NCBI RefSeq assembly: GCF_042675915.1
Contig: NZ_JBHTKL010000001.1
Span: 992,001 to 1,056,000, forward strand
DNA from: Thalassobacillus_A hwangdonensis
Lineage (GTDB): Bacteria; Bacillota; Bacilli; Bacillales; Halobacillaceae
Length of the DNA: 64,000 bases
Reading direction: 5' to 3'
Part shown: positions 34,626 through 43,180 of the stretch, piece by piece
Position numbering within the stretch: the stretch's first letter is position 1
Layout: each line of letters starts with the position of its first letter
Program-made: the position numbers and the translations under genes
The notes under the pieces: generated by a model
Seen by the model: the letters and a program-made list of their open reading frames with translations, nothing else
Told to the model about the DNA's origin: nothing
Databases searched by the model: none

Positions 34626-35057
34626 TTATACTTCTTCACAATGTTCTTCAAAGATACGCTGCAGCTTACCTACTACTGCCATCGGTTCGAATCCTTCGAT
34701 ATCGTGACGCTCTACCATCGTTACGATTTTACCGTCTTTCATCAGTGCGAATGAAGGGGATGATGGTGGGAACCCTTCAAAGTGTTGACGCGCACGCTCT
34801 GTCGCTTCACGATCCTGTCCGGCAAATACCGTTGCAAGGTGATCTGGACGCTTATCATAGTGAATTGCATGAGCAGCAGCAGGTCGTGCTACTCCTCCTG
34901 CACATCCACAAACAGAATTGATCATTACAAGTGTCGTGCCTTCTTTAGCAAATGCCTGATCGACCTCTTCAGGTGAAGTTAATTGTGTATATCCAGCATT
35001 GGCGATTTCTTCGCGTGCCTGAGTTACGACATCATTCATATAAATGTTGAAATCCAT
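34626..35057 (-). CDS. brxB: Bacilliredoxin BrxB (YqiW)
   Basis: A 143-residue thioredoxin-like protein of the DUF1094/bacilliredoxin family. Its redox centre is INSVCGCAGGVARPA, with the CGC motif at Cys50 and Cys52. Bacilliredoxins remove bacillithiol from S-bacillithiolated proteins after oxidative stress. In B. subtilis yqiW lies near the bkd operon, as here. The start at 35057 has AGGGG upstream; the longer in-frame start at 35123 lacks a site. Confidence 0.9.
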   Translation of the reverse strand: MDFNIYMNDVVTQAREEIANAGYTQLTSPEEVDQAFAKEGTTLVMINSVCGCAGGVARPAAAHAIHYDKRPDHLATVFAGQDREATERARQHFEGFPPSSPSFALMKDGKIVTMVERHDIEGFEPMAVVGKLQRIFEEHCEEV

Positions 35058-35146
35058 AAGTATAACCCCTTTATCATAAGATATCTTCGTACCAATCGTA
35101 CCAATATTCGCACAGGCTTTCAATCAAATGATGCAGTCCAAAAGAA

Positions 35147-35175
35147 AATTCCCCACCTTCATCAGATGGGGAACT
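35147..35175 (-). terminator. Terminator of the bkd operon
   Basis: On the minus strand GTTCCCCA and TGGGGAA(T) arms are followed by a T-rich run, directly after the bkdB stop codon. Confidence 0.75.
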
Positions 35176-35179
35176 GCTT

Positions 35180-36487
35180 TTAGTAAATCGGTGTGTTATC
35201 TTTGTTCACATTTTCAAGGATTTCTTTGACACGTGCAAGGAAATTACCTACGACTAGTCCATCTAGTACACGGTGATCCAAAGACACACATAGGTTTACC
35301 ATGTCACGGGCACCAAACATACCATCTTTGATGACAGGTTTTTTGACAATTGATTCTACCTGCAGGATGGCAGCCTGAGGATGATTGATGACACCCATCG
35401 ACTGGACAGATCCGAATGAACCTGTGTTATTGACAGTAAACGTACCGCCTTCCATATCCGCGGATGTCAACTTGCCACTGCGTGCTTTCATCGCAAGGTC
35501 TGTGATGTCTTTTGCAATTCCTTTGATGCTCTTGTCGTCTGCATCGCGAATGACAGGCACGAACAACTGGTTTTCATTAGCTACAGCAATGTTCAAATTA
35601 ATCGCTTTACGCTGGATGATCTTGTCTCCAGCCCAAGTGCTGTTGATTTCAGGGAATTCTTTAAGCGCCTGCGCTACAGCTTTTACAAAGAAAGCGAAGA
35701 ATGTAAGGCTATAGCCTTCTTCCTGCTTGAACTTGTTTTTCAAAGAATTACGGTAGTCAACCAAGTCTGTAACGTCCACTTCCACCATCATCCACGCATG
35801 CGGGATTTCCGTTTTCGATTTGACCATGTTCTGGGCAATCGCTTTACGGACACCTGAAACAGGGATCTCTTTATCTCCAGGTCTGCTAGTAACCTGGACA
35901 GGTGCTGGCTTGGACGGTGCTTCTGCTGCTTTCGGTGCTTCTTCAGCAGGTGCCGGGGCAGCTTCCTCCTGCTTCGGCTGTGGAATTTCACCACTTTCGA
36001 TGATGCGTTCCACATCTTTACGAGTGATTCTTCCGCCTTTACCAGAGCCTTCGACTTGGTTCAGGTCAATATCATTCTCTTGAGCAAGCGTCATGACAGC
36101 TGGGGAATAACGCTTTTTCGAAGAATTATCCTTCGGTGTCGTTTCCTTCTTGACTGGTTCACTTGGCTGCTTCGTCTCGACGGGAGCTGCCGCTTCTGAA
36201 GCTTCCGCTTTTTCTTCTACTTCTGCTTCTTCCGCAGTCCCTCCACCTTCGACTTCGATGTAGCACATAAGGTCACCGACAGCGAGGGTTTCGTCTTCCT
36301 TCGCTACGATTTCTTTAATGACTCCAGTAAAGGAAGAAGGAACTTCCGCATTTACTTTATCGGTCATGACTTCCGCAATCGGATCATATTTATTGACTTG
36401 GTCGCCTTCTTTGACGAGCCATGAACTGATCGTACCTTCAGTTACACTCTCCCCGAGCTGGGGCATGGTAATCTTTTCTTTGCCCAT
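35180..36487 (-). CDS. bkdB: Branched-chain 2-oxoacid dehydrogenase E2 (acyltransferase)
   Basis: A 435-residue E2 protein. There is an N-terminal lipoyl domain (about 1-80, lipoylated Lys in MTDKVNAEVPS), an Ala/Pro/Glu-rich linker, a peripheral-subunit-binding domain (YSPAVMTLAQENDIDLNQVEGSGKGGRITRKDV, about 128-162), a second Ala/Pro linker and a catalytic domain (about 210-430) with the active-site SLDHRVLDG near the end. It transfers the branched acyl group from E1 to CoA and forms the core of the complex. It is the last gene of the operon, 18 bases after bkdAB. Confidence 0.94.
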   Translation of the reverse strand: MGKEKITMPQLGESVTEGTISSWLVKEGDQVNKYDPIAEVMTDKVNAEVPSSFTGVIKEIVAKEDETLAVGDLMCYIEVEGGGTAEEAEVEEKAEASEAAAPVETKQPSEPVKKETTPKDNSSKKRYSPAVMTLAQENDIDLNQVEGSGKGGRITRKDVERIIESGEIPQPKQEEAAPAPAEEAPKAAEAPSKPAPVQVTSRPGDKEIPVSGVRKAIAQNMVKSKTEIPHAWMMVEVDVTDLVDYRNSLKNKFKQEEGYSLTFFAFFVKAVAQALKEFPEINSTWAGDKIIQRKAINLNIAVANENQLFVPVIRDADDKSIKGIAKDITDLAMKARSGKLTSADMEGGTFTVNNTGSFGSVQSMGVINHPQAAILQVESIVKKPVIKDGMFGARDMVNLCVSLDHRVLDGLVVGNFLARVKEILENVNKDNTPIY

Positions 36488-36505
36488 TGAGATTCCTCCT
36501 TTTGA

Positions 36506-37489
36506 TTAAAATTCAGCAAGCTCTCTCATGGCTTTTTCTACTTTGTCCGGATTCATCATGAAATACTTCTCCATAGTCGGAGAGTATGGCATTGCCGGTA
36601 CATCCGGACCTGCAAGACGTTTGACCGGTGCATCGAGATCGAATAGACAGTTTTCGCTGATGATAGCAGAAACTTCACTGATGATTCCGCCCTCTTTGTT
36701 ATCCTCGGTGACCAACAGGACTTTTCCTGTTTTTGAAGCTGCCTCGATGATAGCTTCCTGATCAAGTGGATATACCGTACGCAAGTCAAGAATATGTGCA
36801 TCAATACCTTCTGCTGCAAGCTTTTCTGCAGCTTGAAGTGCGAAGTGTACACATAAGCCGTAAGTAATTACAGTAATATCAGAGCCTTCACGCTTCACAT
36901 CCGCTTTACCGATCGGCAATGTGTAATCATCTTCAGGCACCTCACCTTTGATCAGACGATACGCACGCTTATGTTCAAAGAACAAGACAGGATCATCATC
37001 ACGGATTGCTGCTTTCAACAAACCTTTCACATCGTAAGGAGTGGAAGGCATGACGATTTTCAGTCCTGGCTGGTTGGCAAATACCGCCTCCACAGATTGT
37101 GAATGATACAATGCGCCATGCACACCGCCACCATATGGAGCACGGATTGTGATCGGACAATCCCAGTCGTTGTTCGAACGGTATCGGATCTTTGCTGCCT
37201 CAGAAATGATCTGGTTGACAGCTGGCATGATGAAATCAGCAAACTGCATTTCAGCTACCGGACGCATGCCGTACATTGCCGCTCCAATTCCTACACCCGC
37301 GATTGCAGATTCAGCAAGTGGCGTATCGAGGACGCGATCTTCACCGAATTCGTCATAAAGGCCATCAGTAGCACGGAAAACTCCTCCACGCTTCCCAACA
37401 TCTTCACCTAATACAAATACTTTTTCATCTCTTTGCATTTCTTCTTTCAATGCAAGTGTCACTGCATTGATATAAGACATTACTGGCAT
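36506..37489 (-). CDS. bkdAB: Branched-chain 2-oxoacid dehydrogenase E1 beta subunit
   Basis: A 327-residue transketolase-type beta subunit with VLGEDVGKRGGVFRATDGL near the N-terminus, MQFADFIMPAVNQI, and a C-terminal domain with LVTEDNKEGGI. With E1 alpha it forms the thiamine-diphosphate heterotetramer that decarboxylates the 2-oxoacids from Leu, Ile and Val. It is 15 bases from bkdAA and 18 from bkdB. Confidence 0.94.
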   Translation of the reverse strand: MPVMSYINAVTLALKEEMQRDEKVFVLGEDVGKRGGVFRATDGLYDEFGEDRVLDTPLAESAIAGVGIGAAMYGMRPVAEMQFADFIMPAVNQIISEAAKIRYRSNNDWDCPITIRAPYGGGVHGALYHSQSVEAVFANQPGLKIVMPSTPYDVKGLLKAAIRDDDPVLFFEHKRAYRLIKGEVPEDDYTLPIGKADVKREGSDITVITYGLCVHFALQAAEKLAAEGIDAHILDLRTVYPLDQEAIIEAASKTGKVLLVTEDNKEGGIISEVSAIISENCLFDLDAPVKRLAGPDVPAMPYSPTMEKYFMMNPDKVEKAMRELAEF

Positions 37490-37504
37490 AGTTACTCCCC
37501 CTCC

Positions 37505-38497
37505 TTACTCTTTATAAACGTAGTTAAGCGCAGATTCCGGTTCCGCATATGGTGCATTCTCCGCATAATCCGTCGCTTCGTTCACTTCATTTGTAATTTC
37601 GTCATTCATCTTCTTCTCGACTTCTTCAGTCAGGATGTTCATTTCACGTAAGTAGTTCCCAAACGTAATGATGGAATCCTTTTTACGTGCCTCGTCCACT
37701 TCTTCTTTTTCACGGTACGTACGATCGTCATCATCACTGGAGTGAGGAGTCAAACGATAGGACACCGTCTCGATCAGTGTAGGACCTTCACCGTTTCGGC
37801 CGCGGTCTGCTGCAGCCTTGACTGCTTCATAGACGGCTAGTGGATCATTTCCATCTACTGTGAAGCCAGGCATTCCATATCCGATCGCTCGGTCGGATAC
37901 TTTTTCACATGCAAGCTGCTTGCTCACTGGTACAGAGATCGCGTATTTATTGTTTTCAACCATGAAGATGACCGGCAGTTTATGTACCCCGGCAAAGTTA
38001 GCCCCTTCATGGAAATCTCCCTGGTTGGAAGAACCTTCTCCTAGTGTAACGAAGGAGACGAAATCTTTCTTTTCCATTTTACCTGCCAATGCAACTCCGA
38101 CAGCGTGAGGTACCTGTGTAGTAACTGGAGAGGATCCTGTTACGATGCGGTTTTTCTTCTGTCCGAAGTGACCAGGCATCTGACGACTTCCTGAGTTCGG
38201 ATCCTCAGCTTTTGCGAAGCCGGAAAGCATCAATTCTCTTGATGTCATTCCGAAAGCAAGGACGACACCCATGTCACGGTAATAAGGAAGTGCATAATCC
38301 TTTTCACGGTCCAATGCATACGAAGCACCAACTTGTGCCGCTTCCTGTCCTTGACATGAAATGACAAATGGAATTTTACCTGAACGGTTCAACAGCCACA
38401 TTCTTTCATCGATTTTACGTGCAAGCAGCATCGTACGATACATATCCAGCACTTGATCATCTGATAGACCTAGTTTTTCATGGCGATTTTCAGCCAT
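37505..38497 (-). CDS. bkdAA: Branched-chain 2-oxoacid dehydrogenase E1 alpha subunit
   Basis: A 330-residue E1 alpha subunit. The thiamine-diphosphate motif is GEGSSNQGDFHEGANFAGVHKLPVIFMVENN, read here from GEG to NN. The loop SYRLTPHSSDDDDRTYR corresponds to the phosphorylation loop of mitochondrial enzymes. The start at 38497 has GGAGGG six bases upstream; the in-frame ATG at 38518 does not. Third enzyme unit of the bkd operon, after lpdV. Confidence 0.94.
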   Translation of the reverse strand: MAENRHEKLGLSDDQVLDMYRTMLLARKIDERMWLLNRSGKIPFVISCQGQEAAQVGASYALDREKDYALPYYRDMGVVLAFGMTSRELMLSGFAKAEDPNSGSRQMPGHFGQKKNRIVTGSSPVTTQVPHAVGVALAGKMEKKDFVSFVTLGEGSSNQGDFHEGANFAGVHKLPVIFMVENNKYAISVPVSKQLACEKVSDRAIGYGMPGFTVDGNDPLAVYEAVKAAADRGRNGEGPTLIETVSYRLTPHSSDDDDRTYREKEEVDEARKKDSIITFGNYLREMNILTEEVEKKMNDEITNEVNEATDYAENAPYAEPESALNYVYKE

Positions 38498-38518
38498 TTG
38501 AATCCCTCCTTCATTCAA

Positions 38519-39940
38519 TTACCCGTGGATTTGTTTTCCGTCGACAGCCATTGCAGCCTCGCCGATTGCCTCAGACAATGTCGGGTGCGGGTGAATGCTG
38601 TGTGCGATTTCCCAAGGGGTTGCATCCAACACTTTTGCAAGGCCTGCTTCTGAAATCATATCCGTGACATGAGGCCCGACCATATGAACGCCAAGCAAAT
38701 CATCGGATTTCTTGTCTGCAATGATTTTTACGAAACCATCCGTTTCACCAAAGACCATCGCTTTACCTATCGCCTTGAACGAGAACTTACCGGTTTTTAC
38801 ATCGTAACCGCGTTCCTTCGCCTGCTCTTCTGTCATTCCTACACTGGCAACTTCAGGACTGGAATAGATACAGGTTGGAACTTCATCCGTATTCATCGGA
38901 TGAGGATTTTTGTCAGCCATATGTTCGACAGCAATGATGCCTTCATGTGATGCCACATGTGCAAGCTGCATGCCGCCGATTACATCACCGATTGCATAAA
39001 TGTGACTCTCTTTCGTCTGATAGAATTCATTCGTCTTGATGACACCGTTCTCAACAACGATGTCCGTGTTTTCCAGACCGATGTTCGTAACATTTGCAGC
39101 ACGTCCGACAGAAACAAGCATTTTATCCGCCTGATAGGTTTGAGTTTCCCCATTAACTTCTGCCTGGATCGAAACACCAGAATCCTTATTCAGAGATTCA
39201 GCAATCACTTTTGCATCAGTAACGACGTTAACGCCTTTTTTCTTCATTTGCTTCTTCATTTCTTTCGACACTTCTTGATCCTCTGTAGGTAAAATGTGCG
39301 GCAGGTACTCGAGCACAGTCACTTCTACTCCGAAATCTGCCAGCATCGATGCCCATTCGATCCCGATGACTCCGCCACCGACAATGATGATCGAAGAAGG
39401 GAGTTCTTCCATGGACAACGCTTCATCTGAAGTCATGACAAATTCTTTGTCGATCTCAAGTCCAGGAAGTGATTTAGGTTTGGAGCCTGTTGCGACAAGA
39501 ACGTTTTTCGGAATCAGCATTTCATTCTCTTCGCCATTGTTCATTTCAACAGAAATGGTTCCAGGCATCGGGGAAAAGATAGATGGTCCCAAAATTCTGC
39601 CGAATCCTTCATAAACATCGATCTTACCCTTTTTCATCAACCCTTCCACACCTTTATGTAGGGTGTCTACGATGGACTGCTTTCGTTCCTGGACCTTTGT
39701 GAAATTCAGGATAGGATTTTCTACTGTAACGCCATATTGTTCTGCTTCTTTTGTCTGTTTGAAAACTTCCGCACTTCTTAATAGTGCCTTTGATGGAATA
39801 CATCCGCGATGAAGGCATGTGCCTCCAAGCTTCCCACTTTCGACTATCGCCACTTTCAAATCGAGCTGGGACGCACGGATTGCAGCAACGTAGCCGCCAG
39901 TTCCTCCACCAAGGACGACCAGATCATATTCTTGAGCCAT
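38519..39940 (-). CDS. lpdV: Dihydrolipoamide dehydrogenase (E3) of the Bkd complex
   Basis: A 473-residue flavoprotein disulfide reductase with the FAD motif VVLGGGTGGYVAAIRA, the redox pair GGTCLHRGCIPSKAL, a central NAD-binding motif IIVGGGVIGIEWASML, the FAD motif YAIGDVIGG and the C-terminal His-Glu pair in SIHPHPTLSEAIGEA. It reoxidises the E2 lipoyl groups with NAD. Its place inside the bkd operon marks it as the dedicated LpdV rather than the PDH E3. Confidence 0.94.
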   Translation of the reverse strand: MAQEYDLVVLGGGTGGYVAAIRASQLDLKVAIVESGKLGGTCLHRGCIPSKALLRSAEVFKQTKEAEQYGVTVENPILNFTKVQERKQSIVDTLHKGVEGLMKKGKIDVYEGFGRILGPSIFSPMPGTISVEMNNGEENEMLIPKNVLVATGSKPKSLPGLEIDKEFVMTSDEALSMEELPSSIIIVGGGVIGIEWASMLADFGVEVTVLEYLPHILPTEDQEVSKEMKKQMKKKGVNVVTDAKVIAESLNKDSGVSIQAEVNGETQTYQADKMLVSVGRAANVTNIGLENTDIVVENGVIKTNEFYQTKESHIYAIGDVIGGMQLAHVASHEGIIAVEHMADKNPHPMNTDEVPTCIYSSPEVASVGMTEEQAKERGYDVKTGKFSFKAIGKAMVFGETDGFVKIIADKKSDDLLGVHMVGPHVTDMISEAGLAKVLDATPWEIAHSIHPHPTLSEAIGEAAMAVDGKQIHG

Positions 39941-39955
39941 GGTGTGATCTCCTTT

Positions 39956-41044
39956 CTACTCTGCAAAATTAGGATATTGCTTAGGTACTTCTTCTTTACG
40001 AAGCACTCTCAATGTACCTTCGTTGAGCGCTTCCAATTCATTTTCACCAGGATAGACGAGAATATCTGCAATCCATTTGACGCGCTCGGAGATCATTTCT
40101 ACGAAGCCTTTTCCGTAGGCAAGTCCTCCAGTCAGGACGACTGCATCCACTTCCCCTTGAAGCACCGTACTCATGGAGCCGATTTCTTTTGCTATCTGAT
40201 AAGCCATCGCATCATATACAAGCTCAGCTTTGCGATCGCCATGTTCAATCATCTGTTCTACTTCCCTGGCATCATTCGTATCAAGGTACGCCATCAGACC
40301 ACCTTGTCCGACCAGCTTCTTCATGATTTCTTCCCGGTAATATTCACCTGAGTAACACAAGGAAACGAGGTCACCTGCAGGGACAGTACCTGCTCTCTCA
40401 GGAGAGAAAGGACCATCACCATGAAGCCCATTATTAACATCGATGACTCGTCCATGCTTATGGGCACCAACAGTGATTCCCCCACCCATATGAGTGATGA
40501 TCAGTCTGGATTCGCCATAGGCTTTGCCAAGGTCTTTAGCTGCACGCCTGGCAACTGCCTTCTGGTTCAATGCATGAAAAATGCTCTTTCGAGGAATCTC
40601 AGGAACACCGGAAACGCGCGACACCTCATCCAATTCATCTACGACAACTGGGTCGACGATGTAAGCGGAGATGTTCAGTCCTTTTGCAATTTCGTTGGCG
40701 ATGATTCCTCCCAGGTTCGAAGCATGTTCGCCGTTGTAACCGATTTTCAAATCATGCAGCATGGCATCATTGACCTCATAGGTGCCACCTTCTATCGGAC
40801 GAAGAAGTCCTCCTCGCCCACAGACCGCATCGAGTTTACTAATGTTGATGCCTTCTTTGTCCAATTCATCAAGAATCACTTGTTTCCTGAAATCATATTG
40901 GTCGATCACTCGTTTATAGCCGGAAACTTCTTCAACTGAGTGACGGATGCTTTTTTCGAAAATACATTGTTCATCGTCAAAGACGCCAATTTTCGTTGAT
41001 GTGGATCCAGGGTTGATGACTAATATTCGTTGTGTCTGTAGCAC
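39956..41044 (-). CDS. buk: Butyrate (branched-chain fatty acid) kinase
   Basis: A 362-residue acetate-kinase-superfamily enzyme beginning ILVINPGSTSTKIGVFDDE, the phosphate-1 motif, with IITHMGGGITVGAHKHGRVIDVNNGLHGDGPFSPERAG split across the central active-site region and VVLTGGLAYGKGF near the end. It converts butyryl or branched acyl phosphates plus ADP to the acid plus ATP. With Ptb it recovers energy from the CoA esters produced by the Bkd complex. Confidence 0.93.
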   Translation of the reverse strand: MLQTQRILVINPGSTSTKIGVFDDEQCIFEKSIRHSVEEVSGYKRVIDQYDFRKQVILDELDKEGINISKLDAVCGRGGLLRPIEGGTYEVNDAMLHDLKIGYNGEHASNLGGIIANEIAKGLNISAYIVDPVVVDELDEVSRVSGVPEIPRKSIFHALNQKAVARRAAKDLGKAYGESRLIITHMGGGITVGAHKHGRVIDVNNGLHGDGPFSPERAGTVPAGDLVSLCYSGEYYREEIMKKLVGQGGLMAYLDTNDAREVEQMIEHGDRKAELVYDAMAYQIAKEIGSMSTVLQGEVDAVVLTGGLAYGKGFVEMISERVKWIADILVYPGENELEALNEGTLRVLRKEEVPKQYPNFAE

Positions 41045-41072
41045 TTCTTTGACCTCCGTTCAGACATTTCAT

Positions 41073-42167
41073 TTATCTTCTGCTAAGCGTATGGTTTCCA
41101 TTCTGCAGGAATTGACTGCGTGATTTACGCATGATTTCAATGCGTTCTTCAGCCATGCGGTCTGCTGCTAAATAAGTTGGGATATTGTCACGCTTGGAAA
41201 TATCGAATACTTTAGCAACATTGTCATAAATCGTCTCTACTCGCTTCATTGCACGTTCTTTATTGTACCCGTTCAACTCATCGGCAACGTTGATGACCCC
41301 GCCAGCATTGATCACATAATCCGGAGTGTAGACAATTCCTTTCTCATGAAGGATATCTCCGTGTTTTGTCGACTTCAACTGGTTGTTTGCTGCGCCTGCA
41401 ATCACTTTCGCTTTCAGTTGAGGGATCGTTTCGTCATTGATGGTAGCTCCAAGCGCACATGGTGCGTAAATATCACAATCAACGCTGTAGATTTCTTCTG
41501 TATCGACAGCTTTGGCACCGAATTCTTCGACAGCACGGTTTACTGCTTCTTTATTGATATCTGTAACGATCAAGTTCGCACCTTCTTCGTGCAAATGACG
41601 GCAAAGATTGTAAGCAACATTCCCTACTCCTTGGACTGCAACCGTTTTCCCTTCTAGAGAATCTGTTCCGAAGCCTTCTTTAGCAGCAGCTTTCATTCCT
41701 CGGTACACACCGTAAGCAGTTACTGGAGATGGGTTACCAGATGAACCGAATGCAGGAGAGATTCCTGTTACATAATCCGTTTCAAGGTGGATCGTATCCA
41801 TATCCTGAACCGTCGTTCCTACATCTTCAGCAGTGATGTAACGACCGTTCAACCCTTGGATATAACGACCGAATGCACGGAACATCGCTTCGTTCTTATC
41901 TTTTTTCGGATCACCGATGATGACTGTCTTACCTCCACCTAAGTTCAATCCTGCTGCAGCATTCTTGTAAGTCATACCCTTTGCTAATCGAAGCGCATCC
42001 TCGATTGCCGCTTCTTCAGAATCATATGTCCACATACGCGTTCCACCGAGAGCCGGCCCAAGTGTTGTATCATGGATTGCTATGATCGCTTTCAAGCCGG
42101 ACTGTTCGTCCTGACAGAATACCAACTGTTCGTAATCGTATTTCTCCATATAAGTGAAAATTTGCAT
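41073..42167 (-). CDS. bcd: Leucine (branched-chain amino acid) dehydrogenase
   Basis: A 364-residue Glu/Leu/Phe/Val dehydrogenase, the same length as B. subtilis Bcd and nearly the same N-terminus (YMEKYDYEQLVFCQDEQSGL). Motifs are GPALGGTRMW, NAAAGLNLGGGKTVI (catalytic Lys region), TAEDVGTTVQDM and the NAD motif VAVQGVGNVAYNL. It deaminates Leu, Ile and Val to 2-oxoacids, the substrates of the Bkd complex. Second gene of the operon. Confidence 0.95.
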   Translation of the reverse strand: MQIFTYMEKYDYEQLVFCQDEQSGLKAIIAIHDTTLGPALGGTRMWTYDSEEAAIEDALRLAKGMTYKNAAAGLNLGGGKTVIIGDPKKDKNEAMFRAFGRYIQGLNGRYITAEDVGTTVQDMDTIHLETDYVTGISPAFGSSGNPSPVTAYGVYRGMKAAAKEGFGTDSLEGKTVAVQGVGNVAYNLCRHLHEEGANLIVTDINKEAVNRAVEEFGAKAVDTEEIYSVDCDIYAPCALGATINDETIPQLKAKVIAGAANNQLKSTKHGDILHEKGIVYTPDYVINAGGVINVADELNGYNKERAMKRVETIYDNVAKVFDISKRDNIPTYLAADRMAEERIEIMRKSRSQFLQNGNHTLSRR

Positions 42168-42183
42168 ATCGAATTCCTCCTAA

Positions 42184-43086
42184 TTATTTTTCAGATGTAA
42201 ATAATGCTAAAGCTAGTGAATATATTTTACTCTCTGCCGAATCCGACCGAGAGGTTAAAACGATTGGAGAAGCTGCACCACTTATCACTCCTGCTACTTT
42301 TGCACCTGCAAAATACATGAATGATTTGTACAGCGCATTGGCAACTTCTATTGCTGGAACGACAAGGATATCCGCTTCACCCGCAACAGGTGAGTCGATT
42401 CCTTTATGCTCTGCAGCTTCTTTGCTGACCGCATTGTCGAATGCCAATGGTCCATCGATGATACAGTCACGGATCTGCCCGCGCCGGTTCATCTGGGTCA
42501 ACAGAGCAGCATCCGTACTTGCGGACATTGCAGGGTTGACTACTTCCACCGCTGCAAGCGGCGCAACTTTCGGAACCTCAATCCCGAGTCCACGTGCAAC
42601 TTTGACGGCATTTTGGACGATTTGGACTTTTTCTTCGATTCCAGGTGTAATATTCATTGCTGCATCTGTCAGAAATAACAGCTTTTCCTGTGCTGGTATT
42701 TCAAATAATGCTACATGCGAAAGTACATTACCTGTACGCAATCCAAACTCTTTGTGCAGTACTGCCTTCAGCAGATCTTTCGTAGCAATGTTCCCTTTCA
42801 TCACAACATGCGCTACCCCACTCTTTACGGCTTTGACCGCTTCAAGTGCTACTTGTTCTTTTGGCACTGATAAAAGTTCAATCGAAGGATGATCCAGATT
42901 CAATTCTGCTTCAAAAGCAACTTCCGTCATTTCCTTTCGATTTCCCACCAATAAAAAATGACAAAGGTTACGCTCAATCGCCTCTTTCACTGCTTTCATC
43001 ACTTCAAGGTCGGCAGCCTGTGCAATGGCAACCACTTTCGATTCATTCTGTTCCACTTTTGCAACTAATTCTTGTAATGATTTCAT
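42184..43086 (-). CDS. ptb: Phosphate butyryltransferase
   Basis: A 300-residue phosphotransacetylase-family enzyme with VAHVVMKGNIATKDLLKAVL, LFLTDAAMNITPGIEEK and VADILVVPAIEVANALYKS-like sequence (read here as EADILVVPAIEVANALYKS). It exchanges CoA of butyryl or branched acyl-CoA for phosphate, supplying Buk. First gene of the bkd operon, with GAGGTGAAATAA before the ATG. The upstream gap contains a sigma-54-like and a cre-like site. Confidence 0.92.
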   Translation of the reverse strand: MKSLQELVAKVEQNESKVVAIAQAADLEVMKAVKEAIERNLCHFLLVGNRKEMTEVAFEAELNLDHPSIELLSVPKEQVALEAVKAVKSGVAHVVMKGNIATKDLLKAVLHKEFGLRTGNVLSHVALFEIPAQEKLLFLTDAAMNITPGIEEKVQIVQNAVKVARGLGIEVPKVAPLAAVEVVNPAMSASTDAALLTQMNRRGQIRDCIIDGPLAFDNAVSKEAAEHKGIDSPVAGEADILVVPAIEVANALYKSFMYFAGAKVAGVISGAASPIVLTSRSDSAESKIYSLALALFTSEK

Positions 43087-43118
43087 TTATTTCACCTCAT
43101 TTTCCTGATGTTCATATG

Positions 43119-43132
43119 TGTAAGCCTTTACA
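43119..43132. promoter_or_regulatory. cre-like dyad in the ptb leader
   Basis: TGTAAGCCTTTACA has perfect TGTAA/TTACA arms and differs from the CcpA consensus (TGWAANCGNTNWCA) mainly at the central CG. It lies 33-46 bases upstream of the ptb start and downstream of the possible sigma-54 promoter, a position where bound CcpA would block transcription. Confidence 0.35.
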
Positions 43133-43146
43133 AACCAGTTTTGAAA

Positions 43147-43164
43147 ATGCAAGATTCTTCCACT
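43147..43164 (-). promoter_or_regulatory. Possible sigma-54 promoter of the bkd operon
   Basis: On the minus strand AGTGGAAGAATCTTGCAT overlaps the bkdR stop codon. TTGCA fits the -12 element. TG at 43162-43161 is ten bases from GC at 43150-43149, but the full GG of the -24 element would be one base too close. BkdR-dependent sigma-54 control of this operon is known in B. subtilis. Confidence 0.45.
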
Positions 43165-43180
43165 ATGAAAAATCTTGCAG
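43148..43180. repeat. 9-bp inverted repeat at the bkdR 3' end
   Basis: TGCAAGATT and AATCTTGCA flank about 14 bases and overlap both the bkdR stop codon and the possible sigma-54 site. There is no T-tract on either side, so it is not a typical terminator. Confidence 0.5.
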
